From NCBI GenBank assembly GCA_002306945.1, contig DBTH01000133.1:6465-22190 (forward strand): a stretch of 15,726 nucleotides of DNA. Reading direction: 5' to 3'. The notes under the pieces are model-generated. The model had not been told where the DNA came from. It made no database searches and worked only from the letters and a program-made list of their open reading frames with translations. Position numbers and translations under genes: made by a program. The first letter of the stretch is position 1, and each line of letters starts with the position of its first letter. Below are positions 7,734-14,882 of this stretch, piece after piece. Source of the stretch: Methylacidiphilaceae bacterium UBA1321 (GTDB lineage: Bacteria > Verrucomicrobiota > Verrucomicrobiia > Methylacidiphilales > UBA1321).

Positions 7734-10244
7734 ATGTTTTACGAGCTCAAGAAAATGAAGAAGGGGATGTCCCGCCGCATGGGAGCATTGGCGTTTGTTG
7801 GCACGGCCATCCTGATGACAGCGTCACCGCTCGCCGCCCAGGAAGCTGCCGTCACGGCCGAACCGGCTCCTGCCGCAGATTCTCCCGCATCGGGAATGGC
7901 CCAGGCTGAAATCATCAAGCGCCAGGAACTCGTTTTCCGCGCCACGCAGTCGATCGACGACGGTGAAAAGGCCGAAAAAGCCGGAGATTACAAGTCCGCC
8001 ATCGAGAAATACAGCTTTGCCTACGAAAATCTGGCTCCGTCCCAGAGCACCGATGCTGCCATCAAGCGCGCCCGCGAAGGCATTGTTCGCATTAGTTCAC
8101 GGCAATACAACGAAGCTACCAAAAATGCCGATACCGCCGGTGCCATTCGGGCGCTCGAAACGATCGTCAAATATGACGCCAATAACAAGGCGGCCAAGGA
8201 TCGTCTGGCCAAGATCAAGGCTAACCAACAACAGCCGGAACAGGGTTCCGTCATTGGCAATCCTGCCGTTACGCCCCAACTGGTCGGCGATCTTCACGCC
8301 ATCGATCAATTGCTGATCGAGGCGGAACAATACTACCGTACCGGCCAGTACCCTGAAGCCGAGGCGCGTTACAAGAAGGTGTTGGCCATCGATAAATTCA
8401 ATGTCAAGGCCACCGAGGGACTTGAGAAGATCATTGTCCAAAAGAAAAAGTACGATGCGATCGCCCAGGAAGCCACCCGCGCCGAGCGGTTGCGCGATGT
8501 CCAGGAAAGGTGGATTCTACGCCAACGCCGCGATACGGTTGGTACGACGACTGTCGTGGCCAGTACTCCCTTTACCCGTTCCACGCAGTTTGCCATCAGC
8601 CAGAAACTCAAGACCATGGTTTTGAAGGATCTGGTATTCAGCGATGCGACCATTGAGGACGCTGCGCTCGCCTTGGCAGCCCGAAGCAAGGAACTCGATC
8701 CTGAAACGGGTAAGCTCGGCATCAGCTTCATTGTCAAACCGGAAGCCGTCAGTTCGGCGAAGACCTTCTCGCTTAACCTCCGCAATATCCCGATGGAGGA
8801 AGCCCTTCGTTACATCACCAAGCTGGCCAACGTGAAGTACAAGGTTGAGGAATTCGCCGTTGTCATCGTTCCGATCAAGGAATCGACCGAAGTGATGTTG
8901 CGTCGTTCCTTCAACGTCCCTCCGAGCTTCTTCCCGCCTCCGGCAGCGGCAGGCGCCTCGGGAGGCAATGCCGCAGGCGGTACACGCCGTCCTCTGGCCA
9001 TTGTATCCGCATCCTCGTCTGACTCATCGACCGGCAATAACGACGTCAAGAGCCTGCTGGAAGAACGCGGAGTCGATTTCAAGGATGTCCGCAGCAGCGC
9101 CATCTATTATCCGGCCTCCGGTGTCTTGCAGGTGGTCAACACGCAGGAACAACTCGATTTGATCGAAGAACTGGTCTCGGCAGGCACGACGCCCACCTAC
9201 ATGATCGATGTTCAGACCAAACTGGTGGAAATCGCCCAGACCGACCTGAACGAATTGACCTTCAATGTGGGGGTTTATTCTTCAGGGGGTACTTATCCCA
9301 GCGGCAGTTCCTCGGGGCTTTACAACTTTGGCAGCAACGGACTCGGTGGCGTGCCGGTCAATTCCAACGGTGTGCCTAACGGTCAGGTGGCCGGAACGAC
9401 CGCCTTGCGCGGTTCCCAGGCCATCAAGCAGAACGGTGTCGATGCGCTGCTTCACGGCAATGCCGCGGCAACGCCAAATATCTTCAGTGTGTCGGGCCAT
9501 ATCACCAATCAGGTCTTTAACTTTGTGATGGCGGCCATGGCACAAAAACGCAGCTTCGACATGCTCTCGGCCCCGTCCCTGCGGGTGAAGAACAGCGAAG
9601 ACGCCACGATCAATATCTCCCGCAGCTTCAGCTATCCGACTGCGTTCGATCCGGCGGAATCCGCTTCGGTGCAGTCGACCACAACGACTACCAGTGGCAA
9701 CAGCGATACCAGTACCGGCCCTCCAGTCGTTATCCCGGCATTCCCGACCGAATTCGAGACGCGCGACATTGGCGTCAAGATGAAGGTTCGTCCGCAATTG
9801 GGTTCGGATAACAAGACCATCGATCTGGCCTTGTTCCCGGAGGTAACCGACTTTGAAGGATTCGTCGATTACGGCTCCCCGATCTATGTTGTGGCCTCGA
9901 ACGAATCGGGCGATGAGACCAATTCGTACCTGGTGACCGCGAATCATATCAATCAGCCGATCTTTAACACGCGTCGCATTGATACCAAGGTACTGGTGCG
10001 CGACGGTTACACCGTGGTGCTCGGCGGTTTGATGCGTGACGATGTGCAGACGGTGACCGATAAAGTGCCGTTCCTTGGGGATTTGCCGCTGGTTGGAAGG
10101 CTCTTCCAGTCGAAGGCTTCCCAGAGCCAGAAGAAGAACCTGCTCATCTTCGTTACCTGCCGGATCTATCTGAACAGCGGCGAATTGCTCAATCCGCCGA
10201 CGCCGGAAACGGCGATGGCCGGTGTGCCGACAGCTTCGCGCTAA
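7734..10244 (+). CDS. TPR-secretin, PilQ/GspD type, second (tandem paralogous) copy
   Basis: 836 residues from ATG 7734. The N-terminus has a long basic region, a hydrophobic core (about 17-30) and likely cleavage near PLAAQ (about 36). The layout repeats the first secretin: an Ala-rich linker; a TPR-like region at about 55-150 that opens with AEIIKRQELVFRATQSIDDG, parallel to METIKRQELSFASNEAITDG in the first copy; a second TPR at about 190-240 (YYRTGQYPEAEARYKKVLAI); N-domains at about 295-335 and 343-385; an N1-like domain at about 454-485; and the secretin pore domain to about 815 with YTVVLGGLMRDD and VPFLGDLPLVGRLF (778-791). It lacks the Ala/Pro insert between the N-domains and instead has Gly/Ser-rich stretches at about 400-435 and 515-550. 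Only 21 bases separate it from the first copy. It is a tandem duplication; both copies look intact. Whether they form one mixed ring or two separate rings cannot be told here. Confidence 0.93.
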   Translation: MFYELKKMKKGMSRRMGALAFVGTAILMTASPLAAQEAAVTAEPAPAADSPASGMAQAEIIKRQELVFRATQSIDDGEKAEKAGDYKSAIEKYSFAYENLAPSQSTDAAIKRAREGIVRISSRQYNEATKNADTAGAIRALETIVKYDANNKAAKDRLAKIKANQQQPEQGSVIGNPAVTPQLVGDLHAIDQLLIEAEQYYRTGQYPEAEARYKKVLAIDKFNVKATEGLEKIIVQKKKYDAIAQEATRAERLRDVQERWILRQRRDTVGTTTVVASTPFTRSTQFAISQKLKTMVLKDLVFSDATIEDAALALAARSKELDPETGKLGISFIVKPEAVSSAKTFSLNLRNIPMEEALRYITKLANVKYKVEEFAVVIVPIKESTEVMLRRSFNVPPSFFPPPAAAGASGGNAAGGTRRPLAIVSASSSDSSTGNNDVKSLLEERGVDFKDVRSSAIYYPASGVLQVVNTQEQLDLIEELVSAGTTPTYMIDVQTKLVEIAQTDLNELTFNVGVYSSGGTYPSGSSSGLYNFGSNGLGGVPVNSNGVPNGQVAGTTALRGSQAIKQNGVDALLHGNAAATPNIFSVSGHITNQVFNFVMAAMAQKRSFDMLSAPSLRVKNSEDATINISRSFSYPTAFDPAESASVQSTTTTTSGNSDTSTGPPVVIPAFPTEFETRDIGVKMKVRPQLGSDNKTIDLALFPEVTDFEGFVDYGSPIYVVASNESGDETNSYLVTANHINQPIFNTRRIDTKVLVRDGYTVVLGGLMRDDVQTVTDKVPFLGDLPLVGRLFQSKASQSQKKNLLIFVTCRIYLNSGELLNPPTPETAMAGVPTASR

Positions 10245-10266
10245 CGCTATCGGTATCTGCACTGGA

Positions 10267-10300
10267 AAACCCCGCTCACTTCGGTGAGCGGGGTTTCTTG
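10267..10300 (+). terminator. Rho-independent terminator of the pilus operon
   Basis: A perfect 13-pair stem (10267-10279 with 10284-10296) is closed by a C(TTCG)G tetraloop, the very stable UUCG type, with the stem ending in TTT followed by CTTGTTTT. It lies 23 bases after the second secretin's stop and closes the operon. Confidence 0.93.
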
Positions 10301-10650
10301 TTTTCCGGTTCTTTGGTGCATTCGGCGTGAGGCAGAACGAAAAAAATAATGCACAGGCAGCTCACCGAGCACACGCAAGGTATACGGGATCTCCATGGAA
10401 ACGGTAATATCGAGCGTGCGAGTGGAAACGCGCGCCGTCATTGCCGGGGTGGATCACAGGTCTTCGGCTAGAGCATTGTTCTTTGAGAATATGGAGGAGT
10501 GGAGAGGGGATTGTCTTGGGTTGTTGCGGATCGTAGCGGGGGCGTCCGTTTTTTATCACCCCACCTGCGAGGCACGGGTTTCTCTGTAAAATGGGGCTGG
10601 CAATGCGTCGGAAGGTGTTATGGGGGCTGCGACAGGTCGCGTGTGGTTGT
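10301..10650. other. Intergenic stretch, no supported gene
   Basis: Between the operon terminator and the 3' end of the minus-strand gene. I see no convincing coding region or RNA gene: the only forward frame of note (10395-10589, 64 codons) has no ribosome site and no recognisable protein character. A short perfect dyad GCGAC-AG-GTCGC lies at 10629-10640, and a T6 run at 10549-10554 follows a G-rich stretch without a strong stem. Confidence 0.5.
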
Positions 10651-10971
10651 TTACCCCTGATCGAGGCTGAAGAGCCACCAGCGGGAGTCGTATTTACGCT
10701 GAACCTTGCCGAATTTGCGTTGGAAGTAGATTTTCATCTGTTCGCCATCGGTGGTGAGGATGCGGTAGCCGTGTTTGCGGACGTAACGTTCGCCGCTGCC
10801 ATGGGTGCAGTCGCCGTGCTCCTTCCAGCTTTCGAGGACTTGTGCGACGATGATTTCGCGGTCACGCCAGCGGAATTTGCCAGGAACGCCCGGTTCGCCT
10901 GCGGCCATTCGTGCGGTGTCGAAGGTGCCTTCGACGGGGTAAATGGATTCGCTGATGAAGCGGGAGGGCAT
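10651..10971 (-). CDS. Small conserved protein of unknown function (RYVRKH / RWWL family)
   Basis: 106 residues from the ATG at 10971; an ATG at 10980 would add MLT. It is a compact, charged, soluble protein with no signal peptide or membrane segment. Features: an N-terminal block MPSRFISESIYPVEGTFDTA, then FRWRDREIIVAQVLESWKE (33-51), an invariant-looking CTHGSGERYVRKHGYR (55-70), GEQMKIYFQRK (76-86) and RWWLFSL near the end. I recognise this pattern from small bacterial proteins usually labelled hypothetical or 'cytoplasmic protein'; it may be related to DUF6504-type proteins, but I cannot confirm the family. The frame is supported by the non-random, well-formed sequence and by the opposite frame (10591-11184) being low-quality. 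It lies downstream of the isomerase lipoprotein on the same strand, but a terminator separates them, so it probably has its own promoter. Confidence 0.78.
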   Translation of the reverse strand: MPSRFISESIYPVEGTFDTARMAAGEPGVPGKFRWRDREIIVAQVLESWKEHGDCTHGSGERYVRKHGYRILTTDGEQMKIYFQRKFGKVQRKYDSRWWLFSLDQG

Positions 10972-10978
10972 GGTGAGC

Positions 10979-10987
10979 ATTCTATCA
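10979..10987 (-). promoter_or_regulatory. Candidate extended -10 box for the small conserved gene
   Basis: On the minus strand TGATAGAAT reads as an extended -10 (TG-n-TAGAAT, 5 of 6 to consensus). There is no good -35 box 17 bases upstream. Transcription starting about seven bases downstream would begin at or next to the ATG at 10971, giving a leaderless or almost leaderless message. It overlaps the alternative ATG at 10980. Low confidence. Confidence 0.3.
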
Positions 10988-11027
10988 TGGCGTGGAAGCC
11001 CCTCCCTTTTTGCTCAGCAGACAAAGA

Positions 11028-11058
11028 AAAAGCCCGGAGAGGTCATCTCCGGGCTTTT
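11028..11058 (-). terminator. Rho-independent terminator of the isomerase lipoprotein gene
   Basis: A perfect 13-pair stem, 11028-11040 with 11046-11058, around a five-base loop. On the minus strand the stem runs into TTTTTCTTTGT, and it lies 16 bases past the lipoprotein stop. The A-run on one side and T-run on the other mean it could also act in the forward direction. Confidence 0.88.
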
Positions 11059-11074
11059 GAGAAGGCAATGAGCT

Positions 11075-12154
11075 TTATTTCTTGTCAGCAGGGGCCGGCG
11101 CCGGAGTGGGGGCGGGAGCGGTCGCTTGGGGAGCAGGCGCTGCGGCGGCGGTCGGGGCAGGAGCCGGAGCGGGCGGCAGGGTGATCTTTACGTCGGCGTC
11201 CTTTTTGATTTTTTCGAGGTATTTGCCGAGTTCGGTGCGGCGCTGGGAATTCTTAAGGAAGTTGGCGATGTTTTCCTTGGCTTCTTGCAGCGGAACTTTA
11301 CCGCCTGCCTTGACGTCGGTGACGACCAGGATGTGATAGCCGTAGGAGCTCTCGAAAACGGGGCTGACAACGCCGATCTTGCTGCTGAAGGCGACTTTTT
11401 CGAATTCGGGAACCATCATGCCTTTGCGGAAGTAGTCCAGGTCACCGCCGTTTTGGGCGCTGCCCTTGTCTTCGGAGACTTCCTGGGCAACCTTGGCGAA
11501 CGCTTCACCCTTGGCGATGCGGGCGCGTGCGGCGTCGGCGGCTTTCTTCTTGTCGGCCTTTTCGGCAGGGGTGGCGCCTTGCTTGACGAGGATCAGAATG
11601 TGGCTGGCACGAATCTGGGTTTCGCGGTTGAAGCGGTTGGCGTTTTCGTTATAGAACTTTTCGATGTCGGCATCGCTGGGGGCGGCGGGTTCGGGGATAT
11701 TGGCTTCGACGGTTGCCTGCAGGATGGTTTGTTTGCGGATTTCGCCCTTGAGTTTTTCAGGGGTCAATTTGCGTTTTTCGAGTTGTTCCTTGAATATTTC
11801 CGGGGAGGGAGAGTTTGCGACGATGTCTTTGTACTGCTTTTCGGTCTTTTGATCGATATCCTTGAGGTGAAGGGATTTTGACTCCTTGAGGAGGAGCTTT
11901 TCGATGACGAGTTGATCGATGATGTTTTTCTGGATTTCGGGCAACCGTTCCGGAGGCAGTGCGGAAGCACTCAGGCCGCGGGCGGAAAGAACCTGGTTGA
12001 GGGCATCATCCATTTCGCCACGGGTGACTTCGACGCCTTTGCCTTTGGCAACGACGAATCGGGGATTTTTAGGATCGGAAACTCCACAGGCCGCAAGGCT
12101 GATTAACGTAACAATGCCAAGCGACAAGACCAAACGACGGAAAATAACGCTCAT
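11075..12154 (-). CDS. Parvulin-type peptidyl-prolyl isomerase lipoprotein (SurA/PrsA-like)
   Basis: 359 residues. The N-terminus is a lipoprotein signal: basic FRR, a hydrophobic core and lipobox LAAC with the lipidated Cys at 23. Residues 30-160 form a helical SurA/PrsA-type chaperone arm (SurA_N-like: VTRGEMDDALNQVL, QKNIIDQLVIEKLLLKES). Residues 181-281 form a rotamase (parvulin) domain with the marker segments IRASHILIL (181-189), SEDKGSAQNGGDLDYF (227-242) and YGYHILVVTD (271-280). The chain ends with helix 287-318 and a Pro/Ala tail (327-356) finishing in basic DKK. It probably helps fold outer-membrane or secreted proteins in the periplasm, plausibly including the neighbouring secretins, though nothing in the sequence links them directly. 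The ATG at 12154 is abutted by GGAG with almost no spacer, which is unusual, but no other in-frame start preserves the signal peptide. Confidence 0.92.
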   Translation of the reverse strand: MSVIFRRLVLSLGIVTLISLAACGVSDPKNPRFVVAKGKGVEVTRGEMDDALNQVLSARGLSASALPPERLPEIQKNIIDQLVIEKLLLKESKSLHLKDIDQKTEKQYKDIVANSPSPEIFKEQLEKRKLTPEKLKGEIRKQTILQATVEANIPEPAAPSDADIEKFYNENANRFNRETQIRASHILILVKQGATPAEKADKKKAADAARARIAKGEAFAKVAQEVSEDKGSAQNGGDLDYFRKGMMVPEFEKVAFSSKIGVVSPVFESSYGYHILVVTDVKAGGKVPLQEAKENIANFLKNSQRRTELGKYLEKIKKDADVKITLPPAPAPAPTAAAAPAPQATAPAPTPAPAPADKK

Positions 12155-12482
12155 CTCCGTTGCTAGCGCAGCGAAAAGCGTTTGGCAAGGTCTTTGAGAG
12201 TATTGGAAATGTAATTTCTGTGTGGAGAGGAGGTTACGAGGAGCTTGTTTATTCCGGTATCAGGCCTCTTTCGGGGCGCTTGAATTTTTCATGTCGATCT
12301 ATTTTATTGAGAAAATACGGTTGGGTATCTGGTTCGAATGCACTCCAAACGTAGCAGATGACGAGCCGAAAGGGATTTGCTATGATCCGGCAATGTTGTT
12401 TCCCGTTAGGTTCGGGGCACCAGCAGCCTGCTAGCCTCCGGGCGTAATGTTTTCCAATTTTCCTGATTTCGACGAATTCCCT
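12155..12482. other. Divergent intergenic region between the isomerase gene and coaE
   Basis: It separates the minus-strand lipoprotein gene from the plus-strand coaE and should contain both promoters. The short open frames in it have no recognisable protein character. A plausible coaE promoter is at 12358-12386. For the lipoprotein gene, on the minus strand a TTGCCA box (rc at 12190-12210 region) is followed 17 bases later only by a poor TAGCAA, so I do not call a promoter for it. Confidence 0.45.
12358..12386 (+). promoter_or_regulatory. Candidate sigma70 promoter of the coaE-rho operon
   Basis: ATGACG (12358-12363, 4 of 6 to the -35 consensus), a 17-base spacer, and an extended -10 TGCTATGAT (12378-12386; hexamer TATGAT, 5 of 6). 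Transcription would start near 12393, leaving a leader of about 90 bases before coaE. Confidence 0.5.
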
Positions 12483-13073
12483 ATGACGATTTACGGACTG
12501 ACCGGTGGGATTGCTTGTGGCAAGACGACTCTGGGCGAGATGATGCGCGCGGAGGGGTGGACGCTTGTCGATAGCGATGTGATTGCGCATCAATTGATGG
12601 AACCGGGGCGTGAAAACTGGAAAAATGTGGTTGACGCCTTCGGGGAGAAGATTCTTAATGCTGACCGTACGATCAATCGGCGTGCGTTGGGCGATCTTGT
12701 TTTCAGTCAACCCTCACTAAGACAGCAGCTCAACGCTCTGACTCATCCGGCCATCCGCAAGGTTTGGCAGGCCGAGAGAGATCGATTCCTGAAAAGCCAT
12801 CCCAACCGACCCATGGTTCTTATCATACCCCTGTTGTTCGAGTGCAAGCTGCAGTCGGAGTGCGACGCCATCCTGTGCGTGGCTTGCTCCGCGGCGCGGC
12901 AATTGCAGCGGCTGCTGGAGCGTGGGCTGAGCAGGGAGCAGGCCCGGCAGCGAATCGCCAGTCAAATGTCCCTCTATGAGAAAATGAATTCCAGTCATTA
13001 TGTGGTCTGGAATGAAGGTTCGCTGGAAGGCTTGCGCCGTCAATTCGAGCTACTCCGCCTCAAACGTTCTTAA
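12483..13073 (+). CDS. coaE: Dephospho-CoA kinase
   Basis: 196 residues, the usual length for CoaE. It phosphorylates the ribose 3'-hydroxyl of dephospho-CoA with ATP, the last step of coenzyme A synthesis, in the cytoplasm. Visible motifs: YGLTGGIACGKTT with the P-loop at 8-16, the DSD pair-of-aspartates segment VDSDVIAHQL (29-38), the LTHPAIR helix, and IIPLLFE (the family's PLLFE substrate-site motif). Arg-rich EQARQRIASQM belongs to the lid/C-terminal region, and VVWNEGSLE to the terminal 'N.G' motif. The start is ATG 12483, because the family begins right before the YGLTGG strand; an in-frame ATG at 12447 would add 12 unrelated residues. rho follows after 26 bases, so the two are probably co-transcribed. 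Confidence 0.95.
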   Translation: MTIYGLTGGIACGKTTLGEMMRAEGWTLVDSDVIAHQLMEPGRENWKNVVDAFGEKILNADRTINRRALGDLVFSQPSLRQQLNALTHPAIRKVWQAERDRFLKSHPNRPMVLIIPLLFECKLQSECDAILCVACSAARQLQRLLERGLSREQARQRIASQMSLYEKMNSSHYVVWNEGSLEGLRRQFELLRLKRS

Positions 13074-13099
13074 CCCCCCCTGAAAAACTCCATTTCTTT

Positions 13100-14866
13100 A
13101 TGAGACAGCCCCGCAGACCCCGTCCTCCCCGCGGACGCCGCCCTTACGGTCCGAGAAAACCGAAGCCGCACGCCTCCTCCTCTTCCACCGTCAGTCAATC
13201 GATTCCCAAGGAATTCCTTCCACGCGATGTTGAGGAAGAGGAAATCGCCGCTGCGGAAGCCGCCGCCAAGGCCGCCCGGGCCGCTGCCGAAGCGGCATCG
13301 AAGGCTTCTGCGGTAACTCCCGGTGCCGGTACGGTTCCTCCCACTACCACTTCGTCCGCCACCCCGGTTCCGCCATCCGGCCACCCGTCGACTCCTTCCG
13401 ATTGGCAACCTTCCGCGCGCAAAATCCGATCGAGGCCCGGTGAAGAGGAATTATTCACTTCACGGGCTTCGTCCGCGCCAGCCTCGCCTGTTCCATCTCC
13501 GGTAGCGGGTGTTTCGCCAACCCCGCCTGTTGCGTCGGCTCCTACGAGTCCTGTGAATCCGCCCGTTCCCGCCGCGCCTCTGCCCCCACCGCTTCCTCCG
13601 GGACCGGTTCTGGAATTGAGCGAACTTCAGGCCAAGACGATCATCGACTTGAACAAGATGGCTGCCGATTACGTTATTGAGAACGCCAATTTGCTCAAGA
13701 AGCACGAGTTGATTTGCGAAATTCTCAAGCGCAATGCCGACCGTAACGGCACGATGAACGGCGACGGCGTCCTGGAAATCCTGCCCGATGGTTACGGGTT
13801 CCTCCGCTCCGCCTGCTACAATTATCTGCCTTGCCCCGAGGATATTTACGTTTCCCCGTCGCAGATTCGCCGTCACGGTTTGAAGAAGGGTGACCTGATC
13901 TCCGGGCCGCTGCGCGCACCGAAGGACAAGGAACGTTATTTCGCCCTGATCCGCGTCGAAAAGATCGAGAAGCAGGATCCGGAAAAGCAACGCGGCAAGG
14001 TGTTGTTCGACAACCTGACCCCACTTTTCCCGACCCGCCGCATTTTGCTCGAAGGCAAGTCCAAGGACGTTTCCATGCGCGCCATGGATCTGATCTGCCC
14101 GATCGGTTTCGGCAACCGCGGTCTCATCGTTGCTCCGCCCCGCACCGGCAAAACGATCATCATGCAGAAGATCGCCAACGCGATCACGGAGAATCACCCG
14201 GAAGCGTACCTCATCGTCCTCCTCATCGACGAACGTCCCGAGGAAGTCACCGACATGGAACGTTCCGTGAAGGGTGAGGTCATCAGCTCGACTTTCGATG
14301 AACCGCCGGAACGTCACGTTCAGGTGGCCGAAATGGTCATCGAACGCGCCAAGCGCATCGCCGAAGGCAAGACCGACGTGATTATCCTCCTGGATTCCAT
14401 CACCCGACTGGCCCGCGCCTATAACACGCTCCAGCCTCACAGCGGAAAGATTCTTACCGGTGGTGTCGATTCCAACGCCTTGCACAAGCCGAAGCGTTTC
14501 TTCGGGGCGGCCCGCAATATCGAGGAAGGCGGAAGCCTGACGATCATTGCCACCGCCCTGATCGATACCGGCAGCAAGATGGACGAAGTCATCTTTGAAG
14601 AGTTCAAAGGCACCGGCAATATGGAAATCAATCTGGATCGCGCCCTGGTCGACCGCCGTGTCTACCCGGCCATCAACATCCAGAAATCCGGCACCCGCAA
14701 GGAGGAACTCCTCTATCATCCAGACGAATTGCCCCGCATTCACATCCTGCGCCGCGCTCTGAGCAGCCTGCCGCCGATTGAAGCGATGGAATTATTGCTG
14801 GAACGATTGAAGAAAACGCAGAACAATGTGGAATTCCTCTTGGCCATGAATCTGGACAAGAACTGA
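13100..14866 (+). CDS. rho: Transcription termination factor Rho with a long disordered N-terminal extension
   Basis: 588 residues, against 419 in E. coli; the extra ~170 are at the N-terminus. Rho is a hexameric RNA-dependent ATPase that loads on nascent RNA and ends transcription. Extension: a very basic Arg/Pro start (1-24), an acidic then Ala-rich helical stretch (45-70) and a Pro/Ser/Thr/Ala stretch (71-170). The conserved core then begins with ELSELQAKTIIDLNKMA (Rho_N helix bundle). It continues with the RNA-binding cold-shock-like domain containing GYGFLR (231-236), Walker A PPRTGKT (346-352), the catalytic-Glu segment DERPEEVTDM (377-386), Walker B VIILLDS (427-433), and the Q/R-loop region GGVDSNALHKPKRFFGAARN (454-473) and FKGTGNMEI. 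All catalytic elements are present. The start codon has no evident ribosome site, but it is the only Met upstream of residue 187. Long N-terminal extensions of Rho occur in several phyla. Confidence 0.97.
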   Translation: MRQPRRPRPPRGRRPYGPRKPKPHASSSSTVSQSIPKEFLPRDVEEEEIAAAEAAAKAARAAAEAASKASAVTPGAGTVPPTTTSSATPVPPSGHPSTPSDWQPSARKIRSRPGEEELFTSRASSAPASPVPSPVAGVSPTPPVASAPTSPVNPPVPAAPLPPPLPPGPVLELSELQAKTIIDLNKMAADYVIENANLLKKHELICEILKRNADRNGTMNGDGVLEILPDGYGFLRSACYNYLPCPEDIYVSPSQIRRHGLKKGDLISGPLRAPKDKERYFALIRVEKIEKQDPEKQRGKVLFDNLTPLFPTRRILLEGKSKDVSMRAMDLICPIGFGNRGLIVAPPRTGKTIIMQKIANAITENHPEAYLIVLLIDERPEEVTDMERSVKGEVISSTFDEPPERHVQVAEMVIERAKRIAEGKTDVIILLDSITRLARAYNTLQPHSGKILTGGVDSNALHKPKRFFGAARNIEEGGSLTIIATALIDTGSKMDEVIFEEFKGTGNMEINLDRALVDRRVYPAINIQKSGTRKEELLYHPDELPRIHILRRALSSLPPIEAMELLLERLKKTQNNVEFLLAMNLDKN

Positions 14867-14882
14867 TTTTGCAGAAACTAAC

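Noticed and set aside
10524..10560. G-rich stretch followed by TTTTTT as a forward terminator
   Set aside because: Only a four-pair stem can be formed; no gene upstream needs it, since the operon terminator is at 10267-10300.
10591..11184. Forward frame of 197 codons across the small minus-strand gene
   Set aside because: It runs through the terminator at 11028-11058 and into the lipoprotein tail, has no ribosome site and no family resemblance; the minus-strand gene explains the region.
11126..11881. Forward frame of 251 codons, Gly/Phe-rich, opposite the isomerase lipoprotein
   Set aside because: Antisense of a gene with a lipobox and a parvulin domain; the composition is that of a mirrored frame.
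12447..12482. Upstream in-frame ATG giving coaE a 12-residue extension
   Set aside because: CoaE proteins start immediately before the GLTGG strand; the added residues are unrelated to the family.
12249..12710. Minus-strand frame of 153 codons overlapping the coaE start
   Set aside because: It overlaps the conserved P-loop region of coaE on the other strand and shows no recognisable protein features.
13460..14743. Long minus-strand frame (427 codons) opposite rho
   Set aside because: Antisense shadow of the conserved Rho core.
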